Positions 52,357 through 61,300 of a stretch of 64,000 nt of DNA are shown here, in pieces. Every line of letters begins with the position of its first letter. Within the stretch, counting starts at the first letter, position 1. The stretch is from positions 653,001-717,000 of the forward strand of contig NZ_LR134167.1 in the NCBI RefSeq assembly GCF_900635775.1, in the 5' to 3' direction. Origin of the DNA: Avibacterium volantium. GTDB taxonomy: Bacteria > Pseudomonadota > Gammaproteobacteria > Enterobacterales > Pasteurellaceae. Under the pieces are notes generated by a model that ran no database searches, had not been told where the DNA came from, and saw only the letters and a list, made by a program, of their open reading frames with translations. The position numbers and the translations under genes were made by a program.

Positions 52357-53292
52357 ATGAGAATTATAGTTAGGTGTTTCTTATTCTTCTTATTATCTAT
52401 AGTAGGCGTATCTCATACATATGCAGCAATGCGTATTAGATTTCATCATGATATGAGTTCAACTAGCCCTGTTCATTATGGTGTAGAAAAATTTAAAGAG
52501 AAACTTGATGAACTGAGTAATCATAAAATTCAAGTTAATATTTATCCGAATAATGTCTTAGGTGATGACATTTATTCCACAGAGTTATTACAATTGGGTG
52601 TTATTCACGCGGCAGTTATTCCAACTTCAAAATTAGCAAATTTTCATCCTCCATTAAAAAAACTCGATTATCCATTTATTTTTAAAGATAAACTGGATGC
52701 ATACCAAAAACTAGATGGCGAAATGGGGAATAAACTTATTCAGGATTTGAATAAGAAAGGTATGATTGGTTTAGGCTTTTGGGAAGCTGGCTTTAAGCAA
52801 ATTACTTGCAATAATGTATTTCAACGTCTGACACCAGATAATCCTTATCCTTTAAATGGTATTTCAGTTAGAATAATGTCTAGTCCAATTCTTTTTAGTC
52901 AATATAAAGCAGCTAAAGCCCTCCCTTTAGTGATACCGTTTAGTGAACTATATGTTGCACTTGAACACGGTATCGTAAAATGCCAAGAAAACCCTATAAC
53001 GACTATTGCAACAACGAAAATTTATGAAGTACAAAATGAGCTTTTACTCAGTAATCATGCTTATCTAGGCTATGTATTTATTGTATCTAAATCTTGGTAT
53101 GATACGCTTTCTTTAGAAGATAAGTTGCAATTAAGAAAAGCTGAACAATACGCTCGTAATTTACAAAGACAGCAAGTTAGCAACTTAGAAGAGAGTTATT
53201 TAAAGGAAATTTTAACAAATAAACATATTAGAGTTGTTTCTCCTGATTACATTTCTACATTAAGAAAAAACTTTTTATTATCAACTTATTGA
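52357..53292 (+). CDS. dctP: TRAP transporter solute-binding protein DctP family
   Basis: 311 residues from ATG 52357; a GTG at 52321 would place charged and aromatic residues before the signal peptide. The signal peptide ends at HTYA. The mature protein is a periplasmic DctP fold with GVEKFKEKLDELSNHKIQVNIYPN, the conserved arginine in GISVRIMSSPIL that usually salt-bridges a carboxylate ligand, and VIPFSELYVALEHGIVKCQENP. The ligand is therefore probably a carboxylate. Adjacent to a ureidoglycolate pathway, which suggests ureidoglycolate or oxalurate. Confidence 0.87.
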   Translation: MRIIVRCFLFFLLSIVGVSHTYAAMRIRFHHDMSSTSPVHYGVEKFKEKLDELSNHKIQVNIYPNNVLGDDIYSTELLQLGVIHAAVIPTSKLANFHPPLKKLDYPFIFKDKLDAYQKLDGEMGNKLIQDLNKKGMIGLGFWEAGFKQITCNNVFQRLTPDNPYPLNGISVRIMSSPILFSQYKAAKALPLVIPFSELYVALEHGIVKCQENPITTIATTKIYEVQNELLLSNHAYLGYVFIVSKSWYDTLSLEDKLQLRKAEQYARNLQRQQVSNLEESYLKEILTNKHIRVVSPDYISTLRKNFLLSTY

Positions 53293-53307
53293 ATGTAAGG
53301 GGTGGCT

Positions 53308-53721
53308 ATGTTTGTGAGGTATATTGAAAGAATTTGTATAGGGCTACTGATAGTATTGTTTCTGTTGTTATTATTAGAAATAATCTTAAGATCAATGTTT
53401 AGTCTCTCAATTAAGTGGTCCTATGAAGTGGCTAGAGTAATAATGATTTGGGATGTTTTTTTAGGTGCTTTATTACTAAATATTAAAAATGATCACATTT
53501 CCATTTTATTATTTGATAATAAAAAGTTTGCTTTTGTAAAGCTTATAGTAGAACGTATTGTTTATCTTTTTATATCCGTGTTCTCTATTTATTTTCTCTT
53601 AATCATTATCCCTTTCAACCAAGTTTCTCCTACAACAGGATTACCACAATGGATAAATTATCTTATAATTCCATTGGTATTTATAATATCTTTGTTGATT
53701 AGATATAAGGAGGGTGAATAA
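53308..53721 (+). CDS. dctQ: TRAP transporter small membrane subunit DctQ family
   Basis: 137 residues and four hydrophobic segments. Typical DctQ features are the early IKWSYEVARVIMIWDVFLGA and basic loops. Start at ATG 53308 with AAGGGG spaced 6 bp. It lies 15 bp after dctP and touches dctM directly. Confidence 0.82.
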   Translation: MFVRYIERICIGLLIVLFLLLLLEIILRSMFSLSIKWSYEVARVIMIWDVFLGALLLNIKNDHISILLFDNKKFAFVKLIVERIVYLFISVFSIYFLLIIIPFNQVSPTTGLPQWINYLIIPLVFIISLLIRYKEGE

Positions 53722-54975
53722 ATGAGTTTTTTACTGCTTTTTTTATGTCTTTTTTTATTAATTTTATTAGGTATTCCTCTTTATATAAGTATTTTATTCT
53801 CTTGTATAGGTTATATTCTATTGCGTGGTGATATTGCTGTGGGGCTCATTATACAGCAATTATATAGTGGTATTGATAAATATTCTTTATTAGCCATCCC
53901 ACTTTATATTTTGGCTGGGAATTTAATTTGTTGTTCAAAAATTGGTGAACGCATTGTTTCATTTTTGAAAGTGTTATTATCACCATTTTATGGTGGAGCA
54001 GGCATCGTTACTGTTCTAAGCGCTTTATTCTTTTCTCTTATTAGTGGTTCTGCGCCAGCAACTGTATTAACAGTAGGAAAGTTAATGCGCGAATCTATGT
54101 ATTCATCGGGCTACTCAAAAAACTTTACATTAGGACTGATAATTAGTACTGGCTCTCTAGGTATTGTTATTCCACCTAGCATTTTTCTTATTGTTTATGG
54201 GGTGGTAACCAATACCTCTATCAAAGAGCTTTTTATTTATGGAGCTTATACGGGATTTATTTTTGGATCAGTATTCCTTATTAGTACTATTTTTTATGCG
54301 TGGTTCAATAATATAAAAAGTGACAGAGAAATTTCAGCAAATAAGTTTTATAAAGAGCTAAAAAATGGCTTTCTTGCATTATTACTGCCATTTATTGTCA
54401 TTTTAGGCATTTCTACAGGTATTACTAGTCCAACGGAAGCAGGTATTGCAATCCTTGTTTATGGGCTATTCTTAGGTTTTTTTGTATATAAAGATCTTAC
54501 TATAAAACGACTATCTAAAATAGTATTGGATTCAGTAAAAACGACAAGTCAAATAATGATTATTATGACGTCTGCTAGTTTACTGGGTTGGCTATTAGCG
54601 GAAAGTAATTATCTTGATGTTGTGCATGAGTTCTTTCTGGGATTTGAAAGTAATGTGATACCGCTCATTTTAATTAATATTTTATTCCTATCACTTGGTA
54701 TGATTATTGACATTACTTCCCTTGCTGTAATTTTAAGTAGTGTTATTATGGTGATTAGTGTCGCAACAAATATTCCTCTTATTGCAATTGGTGCGATAAT
54801 GGCAATTAATGGGGCAATTGGGATGTACACGCCACCATTTGGTTTAAGTTTATTTGTGGCGAAAGAAATTGGCGCCTTGAACTATGAACAAACAGTTAAA
54901 CTCTTATTCCCTTTTTACGCAATATCTTTATTTGCATTGATTTTAGTCAATATTTTAGTCATCAATATGGTATAA
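53722..54975 (+). CDS. dctM: TRAP transporter large permease subunit DctM family
   Basis: 417 residues, about 12 spans, the sodium-coupled transport subunit. It has SLLAIPLYILAGNLI, SALFFSLISGSAPATVLTVGK and GITSPTEAGIAILVYGLF, all diagnostic for DctM. Translation starts at the base after the dctQ stop with GGAGG overlapping it. Encoded separately from DctQ, whereas some relatives are fused. Confidence 0.9.
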   Translation: MSFLLLFLCLFLLILLGIPLYISILFSCIGYILLRGDIAVGLIIQQLYSGIDKYSLLAIPLYILAGNLICCSKIGERIVSFLKVLLSPFYGGAGIVTVLSALFFSLISGSAPATVLTVGKLMRESMYSSGYSKNFTLGLIISTGSLGIVIPPSIFLIVYGVVTNTSIKELFIYGAYTGFIFGSVFLISTIFYAWFNNIKSDREISANKFYKELKNGFLALLLPFIVILGISTGITSPTEAGIAILVYGLFLGFFVYKDLTIKRLSKIVLDSVKTTSQIMIIMTSASLLGWLLAESNYLDVVHEFFLGFESNVIPLILINILFLSLGMIIDITSLAVILSSVIMVISVATNIPLIAIGAIMAINGAIGMYTPPFGLSLFVAKEIGALNYEQTVKLLFPFYAISLFALILVNILVINMV

Positions 54976-55149
54976 CTTTATTTGTAGATATTGCTACTTG
55001 GTAGTGATATTGAGTGAAAGGTAATTTAAAAAATTTTACATACTCAAGTGACAACTAACTGTATGATGTATTGTATTAATTCTTTATTGCTAGAATGGAT
55101 ACTCTAATCATCAATTAAGTATCAATATCTTAGATAACAAGGAGTAGTT

Positions 55150-56106
55150 ATGTCAAAATTTGATATTAATGCCATTGAGACTTTTCTCACTTTAGCTGAA
55201 AATGGATCTTTCAGTGTTACTGCAAAAAAGTTACATAAAACAACCGCCACAATAACTTATCGTGTAAAAACCTTAGAGTCTCACTTGAACGTTGCATTAT
55301 TTCATCGTAATACAAGGCAGGTTAGGCTCACGAAAGAGGGAGAACACCTAAAGCAACGTTTAGAAATGATGCTAGATGATATGAATAACTTAAAAACCGA
55401 ATTAGTACAAATTCATCAAAATATTGAGTTATCATTTGACATTTCTATCAATAATCTAATGTATGATAAATATACGGTATCCGCTTTGCTTGGTTTTTTA
55501 TCTAAAAATTACCCCAAAACGCATTTTAGAGTTCGGAGAGAAGTTTATAATGGTGTATGGAGTAGATTACTTTCTGAAAAATCTGATTTCGCAATTGGTG
55601 CCCCCGGTTGGACGCCTATTAGCAATCGCTTAGATCATTATCCAATGGGAGAACTTATTTGGGTCTTTGTTGCTTCGCCTAAACATCCAATCCGCCACTA
55701 TCACGGACTTTTATCCAATGATATCTTAAGGCAGTTCACTGCAATTAATGTCGCAGATACGAGTATCCATATCAGAAAACGAAAAGGTTGGTTATTGAAA
55801 GGGCAACATGAAATTGTTGTCCCTAACCTTGCAACAAAACTAGCTATGCATATTGATGGTATTGGTGTTGGCTTTCTCCCTTATTTTCTTGCTAAACCTT
55901 ATCTAGATTCGGGACAGCTTATCGCACGACAAGTTGTTCACCCAAGAGCGAATTCTCCTTTTTGTTTTAGTTGGTTGAGAAAGGAAAAAGGGCATATTAC
56001 TCAAACGCTGGCGACAATGATCAAAGAGAAACATCCTATTATGTGGAACTTCACCCATCATCTGGATTTATCTAAAGTGAGCAATTATGATAAGCCTCCT
56101 AGCTAA
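55150..56106 (+). CDS. allS: LysR-type regulator similar to AllS
   Basis: 318 residues. An N-terminal winged helix-turn-helix (residues 5-64, TFLTLAENGSFSVTAKKLHK) is followed by a substrate-binding domain. Similarity to E. coli AllS extends through the effector domain: INNLMYDKYTVSALLGFL, REVYNGVWSRLL, AINVADTSIHIRKR and GIGVGFLPYFLAKP. AllS activates the E. coli allD operon, so this regulator probably controls the divergent all and TRAP operons. 174 bp separates it from dctM, enough for its own promoter. Confidence 0.85.
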   Translation: MSKFDINAIETFLTLAENGSFSVTAKKLHKTTATITYRVKTLESHLNVALFHRNTRQVRLTKEGEHLKQRLEMMLDDMNNLKTELVQIHQNIELSFDISINNLMYDKYTVSALLGFLSKNYPKTHFRVRREVYNGVWSRLLSEKSDFAIGAPGWTPISNRLDHYPMGELIWVFVASPKHPIRHYHGLLSNDILRQFTAINVADTSIHIRKRKGWLLKGQHEIVVPNLATKLAMHIDGIGVGFLPYFLAKPYLDSGQLIARQVVHPRANSPFCFSWLRKEKGHITQTLATMIKEKHPIMWNFTHHLDLSKVSNYDKPPS

Positions 56107-56146
56107 CTTATTGAAATATGAAGTTTCTTTGAATAGAAAAATATTT

Positions 56147-56856
56147 GGGGCTGTAGTAGATTAGCAACAATGCTATACTACAAAAATGAAGATAACGTAT
56201 TGTAAATTAAAGAAATCTATACAGAAAAAACTGCTTGAGTTTTTTGTCGCAGAAGTTACTGCAAGAACAGCAGCAAATTTGCTAGATATTCAACCGAATA
56301 CAGCCGCTTTGTTCTACCATAAAATCAGGCTTGTGATTGGCTATCATTTATCCCTTGAAGTTAACGAGATTTTTGAGGGGGAAATTGAACTAGACGAAAG
56401 CTATTTTGGTGGTCATCGAAAGGGAAAACGAGGACGAGGAGCGGCTGGAAAAGTTGCTGTTTTTGGGTTACTAAAACGACAAGGAAAGGTATTTACTGTT
56501 GTGGTTGAAAACACCAAGAGTGAAACATTACTCCCTGTTAAAAGAAAAATCAAGCCTGATAGCTGGGTTTATACGGACACTTATCGCAGTTATGATGCTC
56601 TTGATGTGAGTGAATTTCACCACGAACGAATCAATCATTCCGAGCTATTTGCGGTGAAACAAAATCATATTAATGGCATTGAAAATTTTTGGAATCAGGC
56701 GAAGCGGATACTGCGAAAATATAATGGAATTAACCGAAAAAACTTTCCTTTATTCTTGAAGGAATGTGAATTTCGGTTTAACTTTGGGACACCAAAAGAG
56801 CAGTTAAAAATATTGCGAAAATGGTGTGAAATTTAGGGCTAATCTACTACAGCCCC
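56147..56856 (+). mobile_element. IS1016-like insertion sequence (IS1595 family), copy B
   Basis: 710 bp bounded by the same perfect 19-bp inverted repeats as the copy at 32 kb, GGGGCTGTAGTAGATTAGC, and carrying one full-length transposase gene. Flanks AAATATTT and AAATTAAA share only AAAT, so no clean 8-bp target duplication is left. It marks the right edge of the ureidoglycolate island. Confidence 0.93.
56186..56836 (+). CDS. IS1016-like transposase, full length
   Basis: 216 residues, IS1595-family DDE transposase with LDESYFGGHRKGKRGRG, VYTDTYRSYD and NGIENFWNQAKR, and an intact C-terminus FGTPKEQLKILRKWCEI. Compared with the other copy it lacks one Ile codon (LLPVKRK versus LLPVIKRK), which may or may not affect activity. 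Likely the more functional of the two copies. Confidence 0.92.
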   Translation: MKITYCKLKKSIQKKLLEFFVAEVTARTAANLLDIQPNTAALFYHKIRLVIGYHLSLEVNEIFEGEIELDESYFGGHRKGKRGRGAAGKVAVFGLLKRQGKVFTVVVENTKSETLLPVKRKIKPDSWVYTDTYRSYDALDVSEFHHERINHSELFAVKQNHINGIENFWNQAKRILRKYNGINRKNFPLFLKECEFRFNFGTPKEQLKILRKWCEI

Positions 56857-56927
56857 AAATTAAAAGTTTTATTTCTTTTAAAAATTGGTTATGGTATAGC
56901 CACTTTGTTCTAACATTGTCAGAGATT

Positions 56928-57938
56928 ATGAAACACCTCCCCCTTATCCCCGGTTTATTATTAACTGTTTTAATTAGTGTGCTGGCGAGCTGGGTTGCGC
57001 AAACTCAGTTGGCGGTGCAGTGGCATATTAGCGCCTTGACCTTAGCCATTGTGTTGGGGATTTTGGGTGGTAATACCTTTTATCCTTATATTGAGCCACA
57101 AATGAAAGCTGGCGTGTTGTTTGCGAAAGGAATTTTACTGCGTTGCGGTATTGTGTTGTTTGGCTTTCGTTTAACCTTTCAGGATATTAGCCAAGTGGGA
57201 TTAAGTGCGCTGTTTGCCGATGCCACCGTGCTGATTTTAACCTTTTTGCTTACTTGTTGGGTAGGGATTAAGTGGCTGAAGATCGATCGTCAAATCGTAC
57301 AGCTCACTGCAGCAGGTTGTAGCATTTGTGGGGCGGCGGCGATTATGGCGACAGAGCCGATCGTAAAAGCACCATCTTATAAAGTTTCTGTAGCAGTGGC
57401 GTTGATCGTGATTTTTGGCACGCTGAGTATGTTTCTTTACCCTGTGTTGTACCCTTATTTGCAAGCCTATTTGCCTGATCAGGCGTTTGGTATTTATATT
57501 GGATCGACAATTCACGAAGTAGCGCAAGTATATGCAGCTGGCGCGAATATAGGTTCACAAGTGGCGGATACAGCGGTGATTTCTAAAATGTTGCGTGTGA
57601 TGATGCTCGCGCCACTTTTGCTTGCGTTGTCCTATTTTTTACGCAAAGAAAGCGGGGAGCAACAAGGCAAAATTGTGATTCCTTATTTTGCGTTATTATT
57701 TATTGGCGTAGCAATTTTTAATTCTTTCAATGTATTACCGCAAGCGGTGGTGAGTTTTTTGGTTCAGCTTGATAGCGTTTTATTAATGATGGTAATGGCG
57801 GCATTAGGACTTACCACCAATATTAACTCTCTCAAACAAGCTGGAACAAAACCGCTATTATTAGGCGCAATTATTTGGATTTGGTTAATTGTAGGGGGAT
57901 TAGGGATTAATCTCGTTTTCACTTATCTTTTAGGATAA
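56928..57938 (+). CDS. yeiH: YeiH/UPF0324 family putative sulfate exporter
   Basis: 336 residues from ATG 56928, about ten hydrophobic segments. Upstream frame extends back into the insertion sequence and is not used. Conserved segments are KGILLRCGIVLFGFRLTFQD, AAGCSICGAAAIMATEPIVK, IGSTIHEVAQVYAAG and MAALGLTTNINSL. The family (PSE) is annotated as putative sulfate exporter without firm proof. Close to H. influenzae HI1643. Followed by a strong terminator. Confidence 0.88.
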   Translation: MKHLPLIPGLLLTVLISVLASWVAQTQLAVQWHISALTLAIVLGILGGNTFYPYIEPQMKAGVLFAKGILLRCGIVLFGFRLTFQDISQVGLSALFADATVLILTFLLTCWVGIKWLKIDRQIVQLTAAGCSICGAAAIMATEPIVKAPSYKVSVAVALIVIFGTLSMFLYPVLYPYLQAYLPDQAFGIYIGSTIHEVAQVYAAGANIGSQVADTAVISKMLRVMMLAPLLLALSYFLRKESGEQQGKIVIPYFALLFIGVAIFNSFNVLPQAVVSFLVQLDSVLLMMVMAALGLTTNINSLKQAGTKPLLLGAIIWIWLIVGGLGINLVFTYLLG

Positions 57939-57980
57939 ATTCAGGTTGAACTAAGCAAGCCAAAAACATTGAGAAAAAGC

Positions 57981-58024
57981 ACCGCACTTTATTTATGTAA
58001 GAAAAATAAGTGCGGTATTTTTTT
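57981..58024 (+). terminator. Terminator of the yeiH-like gene, made of inverted uptake signals
   Basis: ACCGCACTT (57981-57989) and AAGTGCGGT (58008-58016) form the stem and are followed by ATTTTTTT. Confidence 0.85.
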
Positions 58025-58030
58025 GACTTA

Positions 58031-58052
58031 AATAGTAACTCAAGTTACTATT
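58031..58052. promoter_or_regulatory. Perfect palindrome, candidate operator of the emrRAB-type operon
   Basis: AATAGTAACT, a 2-bp centre CA, then AGTTACTATT: ten perfect base pairs per arm, 31 bp before the MarR-family start. The dimensions suit a MarR-type dimer, so autoregulation is likely. Confidence 0.7.
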
Positions 58053-58082
58053 ACGCAGTTTATTTTCTACTTAGTTATTATT

Positions 58083-58586
58083 ATGTCTATGCCGATTTCG
58101 TTTTCAGAACAAGAAAAGTTAATTCGTCAATCAGCACAAAATAATCCCACAATGCCTGTGGAGCAAATTTTGCTGGCACGTTTGTTGCTACACAACAGCA
58201 GCCATTATGTGGAAAGACGCAATCAGTTATTAAAAAAATATCAACTCAACGACACCCTATTTATGGCGTTGGCCGTGCTGTATTGCCAGCCTAATCATTC
58301 TTTGCAGCCGAGCAAATTAAGTGAGATTTTTGGTTATTCTAAAACCAATGCCACACGCATTGCCGATGAATTGGTGAAGCGGGAATGGTTAGAACGAACG
58401 GAAGTAGCGGGCGATCGCCGTGCTTTTTCCTTAAAACTCACGGCGCAAGGTGTACAGTTTTTGGAGCAACTGTTGCCAAATCAATGGCAACAAGTCGATG
58501 ACATTTTTTCCGTGTTAGACAAGCAAGAACAACAGCAGTTAAAGCAATTATTACTCAAACTGCTCAGCAATTTAGAAAATCTTTAA
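58083..58586 (+). CDS. emrR: MarR-family repressor, EmrR/MprA type
   Basis: 167 residues with the winged-helix core LSEIFGYSKTNATRIADELVKREWLERTEV (given here as its ends: LSEIFGYSK and KREWLERTE) and the wing GDRRAFSLKLT. Encoded directly before the EmrAB-like pump, 12 bp from emrA. In E. coli EmrR binds uncouplers and aromatic drugs and releases the pump operon. A perfect palindrome sits upstream. Confidence 0.85.
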   Translation: MSMPISFSEQEKLIRQSAQNNPTMPVEQILLARLLLHNSSHYVERRNQLLKKYQLNDTLFMALAVLYCQPNHSLQPSKLSEIFGYSKTNATRIADELVKREWLERTEVAGDRRAFSLKLTAQGVQFLEQLLPNQWQQVDDIFSVLDKQEQQQLKQLLLKLLSNLENL

Positions 58587-58598
58587 TGGGTAAATAAA

Positions 58599-59765
58599 AT
58601 GACCGAACAAACAGAATACAAAAAACCAGCTTCGCCAAAAGCCAAACGTAAAAAAGCCCTTGGCTATTTCATTACGATTTTGTTGCTGATCGCGATTATC
58701 ACGGGCGTGTATTGGTTTTTCTTTGTGCGAAATTATGAAGAAACGGAAGATGCCTATGTAGCAGGCAACCAAGTGATGATTTCTGCCCAAGTGAGTGGCA
58801 ATGTGAGCAAAATAAATGTGGACGATATGGATTTTGTCCACGCAGGCGATGTGTTATTGCAACTTGATGATACGGATCTCAAACTGCATTTCCAGCAGGC
58901 GCAAGATAATCTCGCCAGCAGCGTGCGTCAAATTGAACAGTTAGGTTTTACGGTGAAGCAATTACAGTCGGTTTTGAACGCAAAAAGCACCGCACTTAAT
59001 AAAGCCAAAGGTGATTTGCAACGCCGTGAGCAATTAGCCAAAACGGGATCTATTGATAAAGAAACCTTACAGCACGCCAGAGAAGCAGTGAATATGGCGC
59101 AAGCGGATCTGCAAGCCACACAAAATCAATTAGCAGCTAATCAAGCCTTATTAAAAGATTTGCCGTTACGGGAGCAGCCTGCGGTGAAAAATGCGGTGAG
59201 TGCTTTAACCCTTGCTTGGTTGAACTTACAACGCAGTCAAATTGTCAGCCCTGTTGATGGTTATGTGGCGCGCCGTAATGTGCAAGTGGGGCAAAAAGTC
59301 GCGGTGGGCAGCCCATTAATGGCGGTGGTGTCCAATCAACAAATGTGGGTGGACGCGAACTTTAAAGAAACCCAGCTCGGCAAAATGCGTATTGGTCAGC
59401 CTGTGAAATTAGTCTTTGATTTATACGGTGATGATGTGAAGTTTGACGGTAAAATCAGCGGCATTTCAATGGGAACGGGCAGTGCATTCTCTCTTTTACC
59501 TGCACAAAACGCCACAGGGAACTGGATCAAAGTGGTGCAACGTGTGCCAGTACGCATTGATCTCGATCCTGAACAAGTGGAAAAATATCCGTTACGCATA
59601 GGGCTTTCTGCCACGGTGGAAGTGAATGTGGCAGACACGCAAGGCAAGGTGCTGCGTGAATCTCGTCCAAACCAAGTGCTATATGAAACCAAGGTGCTAG
59701 ATTACGATTTAAGCCCTGTGCATCAATTAGCCGAACAAATTATTCAAGCCAATGCAGGTGAATAA
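58599..59765 (+). CDS. emrA: Multidrug efflux membrane fusion protein, EmrA-like
   Basis: 388 residues. It has an N-terminal cytoplasmic stub, one membrane helix (about residues 25-46), then an HlyD-type periplasmic part: lipoyl half-motifs (ISAQVSGNVSKINVDD and SPVDGYVARRNVQVGQKVA) around a long coiled-coil hairpin (about 90-205). It connects EmrB to a TolC-like outer-membrane channel, not encoded here. An uptake signal (58989-58997) is in the coiled coil. Confidence 0.9.
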   Translation: MTEQTEYKKPASPKAKRKKALGYFITILLLIAIITGVYWFFFVRNYEETEDAYVAGNQVMISAQVSGNVSKINVDDMDFVHAGDVLLQLDDTDLKLHFQQAQDNLASSVRQIEQLGFTVKQLQSVLNAKSTALNKAKGDLQRREQLAKTGSIDKETLQHAREAVNMAQADLQATQNQLAANQALLKDLPLREQPAVKNAVSALTLAWLNLQRSQIVSPVDGYVARRNVQVGQKVAVGSPLMAVVSNQQMWVDANFKETQLGKMRIGQPVKLVFDLYGDDVKFDGKISGISMGTGSAFSLLPAQNATGNWIKVVQRVPVRIDLDPEQVEKYPLRIGLSATVEVNVADTQGKVLRESRPNQVLYETKVLDYDLSPVHQLAEQIIQANAGE

Positions 59766-59766
59766 A

Positions 59767-61281
59767 ATGCAAAAACCGATTCAGGGCGCAGCCCTTGCGG
59801 TGATGACCATTGCCCTATCCTTAGCAACCTTTATGCAAGTGCTGGATTCCACCATTGCTAATGTGGCAATTCCCACCATCGCAGGGGATTTGGGCGCATC
59901 GTTCAGTCAAGGCACTTGGGTGATTACCTCATTCGGCGTGGCAAATGCGGTATCTATTCCCATTACAGGCTGGCTAGCCAAACGCTTTGGCGAAGTGCGC
60001 TTGTTTTTAATCGCCACAGGATTATTTGTGCTGGCTTCTTGGCTATGTGGCGTTTCTCATAGCCTAGGAATGTTGATTTTATGCCGCATCTTCCAAGGGC
60101 TAGCAGCAGGGCCGATTATTCCCCTTTCACAAAGTTTATTGCTTAATAATTATCCCCCTGCAAAACGCAGTATGGCGCTGGCGTTTTGGTCTATGACTGT
60201 GGTAGTTGCGCCAATTTTTGGCCCGATTCTTGGCGGTTGGATCAGTGATAACCTGCACTGGGGCTGGATTTTCTTCATTAATGTGCCGATTGGGCTATGT
60301 GTGATTTTTCTCAGTTGGAAAATCTTAGGCAAGCGAGAAACCAAAACTTTCCAACAACCTATTGATATGATGGGCTTAATTCTGCTTGTGGTAGGCGTGG
60401 GCTGTTTGCAATTAATGCTCGATCAAGGGCGCGAGCAGGATTGGTTTAATTCCACTGAAATCGTGGTGCTAACTATCGTTTCCGCTATCGCCTTAATTGC
60501 GTTGATTATTTGGGAATTGACGGACGAGAACCCTGTGGTGGATATTTCCCTGTTCAAATCACGCAATTTTAGTGTTGGTTGCCTGTGTACCAGCCTTGCG
60601 TTTTTAATCTATCTCGGTTCAGTGGTGCTGATTCCGTTATTGTTACAACAAGTGTACGGCTACACCGCCACTTGGGCAGGGCTTGCTGCTGCGCCTGTGG
60701 GCCTATTCCCGATTTTGCTTTCGCCAATAATCGGACGTTTTGGCTACAAAATTGATATGCGCATTTTGGTTACAATCAGTTTTATGGTGTATGCGCTAAC
60801 TTTCCATTGGCGTGCCGTAACCTTTGAACCTGCGATGACCTTTGCTGATGTCGCCTTGCCGCAGCTGATTCAAGGGATTGCCGTAGCGTGCTTTTTTATG
60901 CCTCTCACCACCATTACGCTATCAGGTTTACCGCCAGAAAAAATGGCGTCTGCATCAAGTTTATTTAATTTTCTGCGCACCCTTGCAGGTTCAATTGGTA
61001 CATCGCTGACTACCTTTTTGTGGTACAACCGTGAAGCAGTGCATCACACCCAATTCACCGAGGCGATTAATCCTTATAACCCCAATGCGCAAGCCTATTA
61101 CGACACAATGGCGCAAGTGGGTTTGAATGATACGCAAACATCAATGTCCTTAGCACAAAGTATTACCGCGCAAGGATTTATCATCGGCGCCAATGAAATT
61201 TTCTGGTTGTCCGCCATAATGTTTATGTTGCTTTTCGTTGTAGTGTGGTTCGCCAAACCGCCTTTTGGTAATAAGCACTAG
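59767..61281 (+). CDS. emrB: Multidrug efflux MFS transporter, DHA2 family, EmrB-like
   Basis: 504 residues from ATG 59767 (AGGTGA upstream; one base after the emrA stop). 14 predicted spans, with MQVLDSTIANVAIPTIAGDL in span 1, GWLAKRFGEVRLFL (motif A), RIFQGLAAGPIIPLSQSLLL (motif B region) and a GPILGGWISD motif C. Drug:proton antiporter acting with EmrA. Confidence 0.92.
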   Translation: MQKPIQGAALAVMTIALSLATFMQVLDSTIANVAIPTIAGDLGASFSQGTWVITSFGVANAVSIPITGWLAKRFGEVRLFLIATGLFVLASWLCGVSHSLGMLILCRIFQGLAAGPIIPLSQSLLLNNYPPAKRSMALAFWSMTVVVAPIFGPILGGWISDNLHWGWIFFINVPIGLCVIFLSWKILGKRETKTFQQPIDMMGLILLVVGVGCLQLMLDQGREQDWFNSTEIVVLTIVSAIALIALIIWELTDENPVVDISLFKSRNFSVGCLCTSLAFLIYLGSVVLIPLLLQQVYGYTATWAGLAAAPVGLFPILLSPIIGRFGYKIDMRILVTISFMVYALTFHWRAVTFEPAMTFADVALPQLIQGIAVACFFMPLTTITLSGLPPEKMASASSLFNFLRTLAGSIGTSLTTFLWYNREAVHHTQFTEAINPYNPNAQAYYDTMAQVGLNDTQTSMSLAQSITAQGFIIGANEIFWLSAIMFMLLFVVVWFAKPPFGNKH

Positions 61282-61300
61282 TGGTGAAAGTGAAAAAAGA

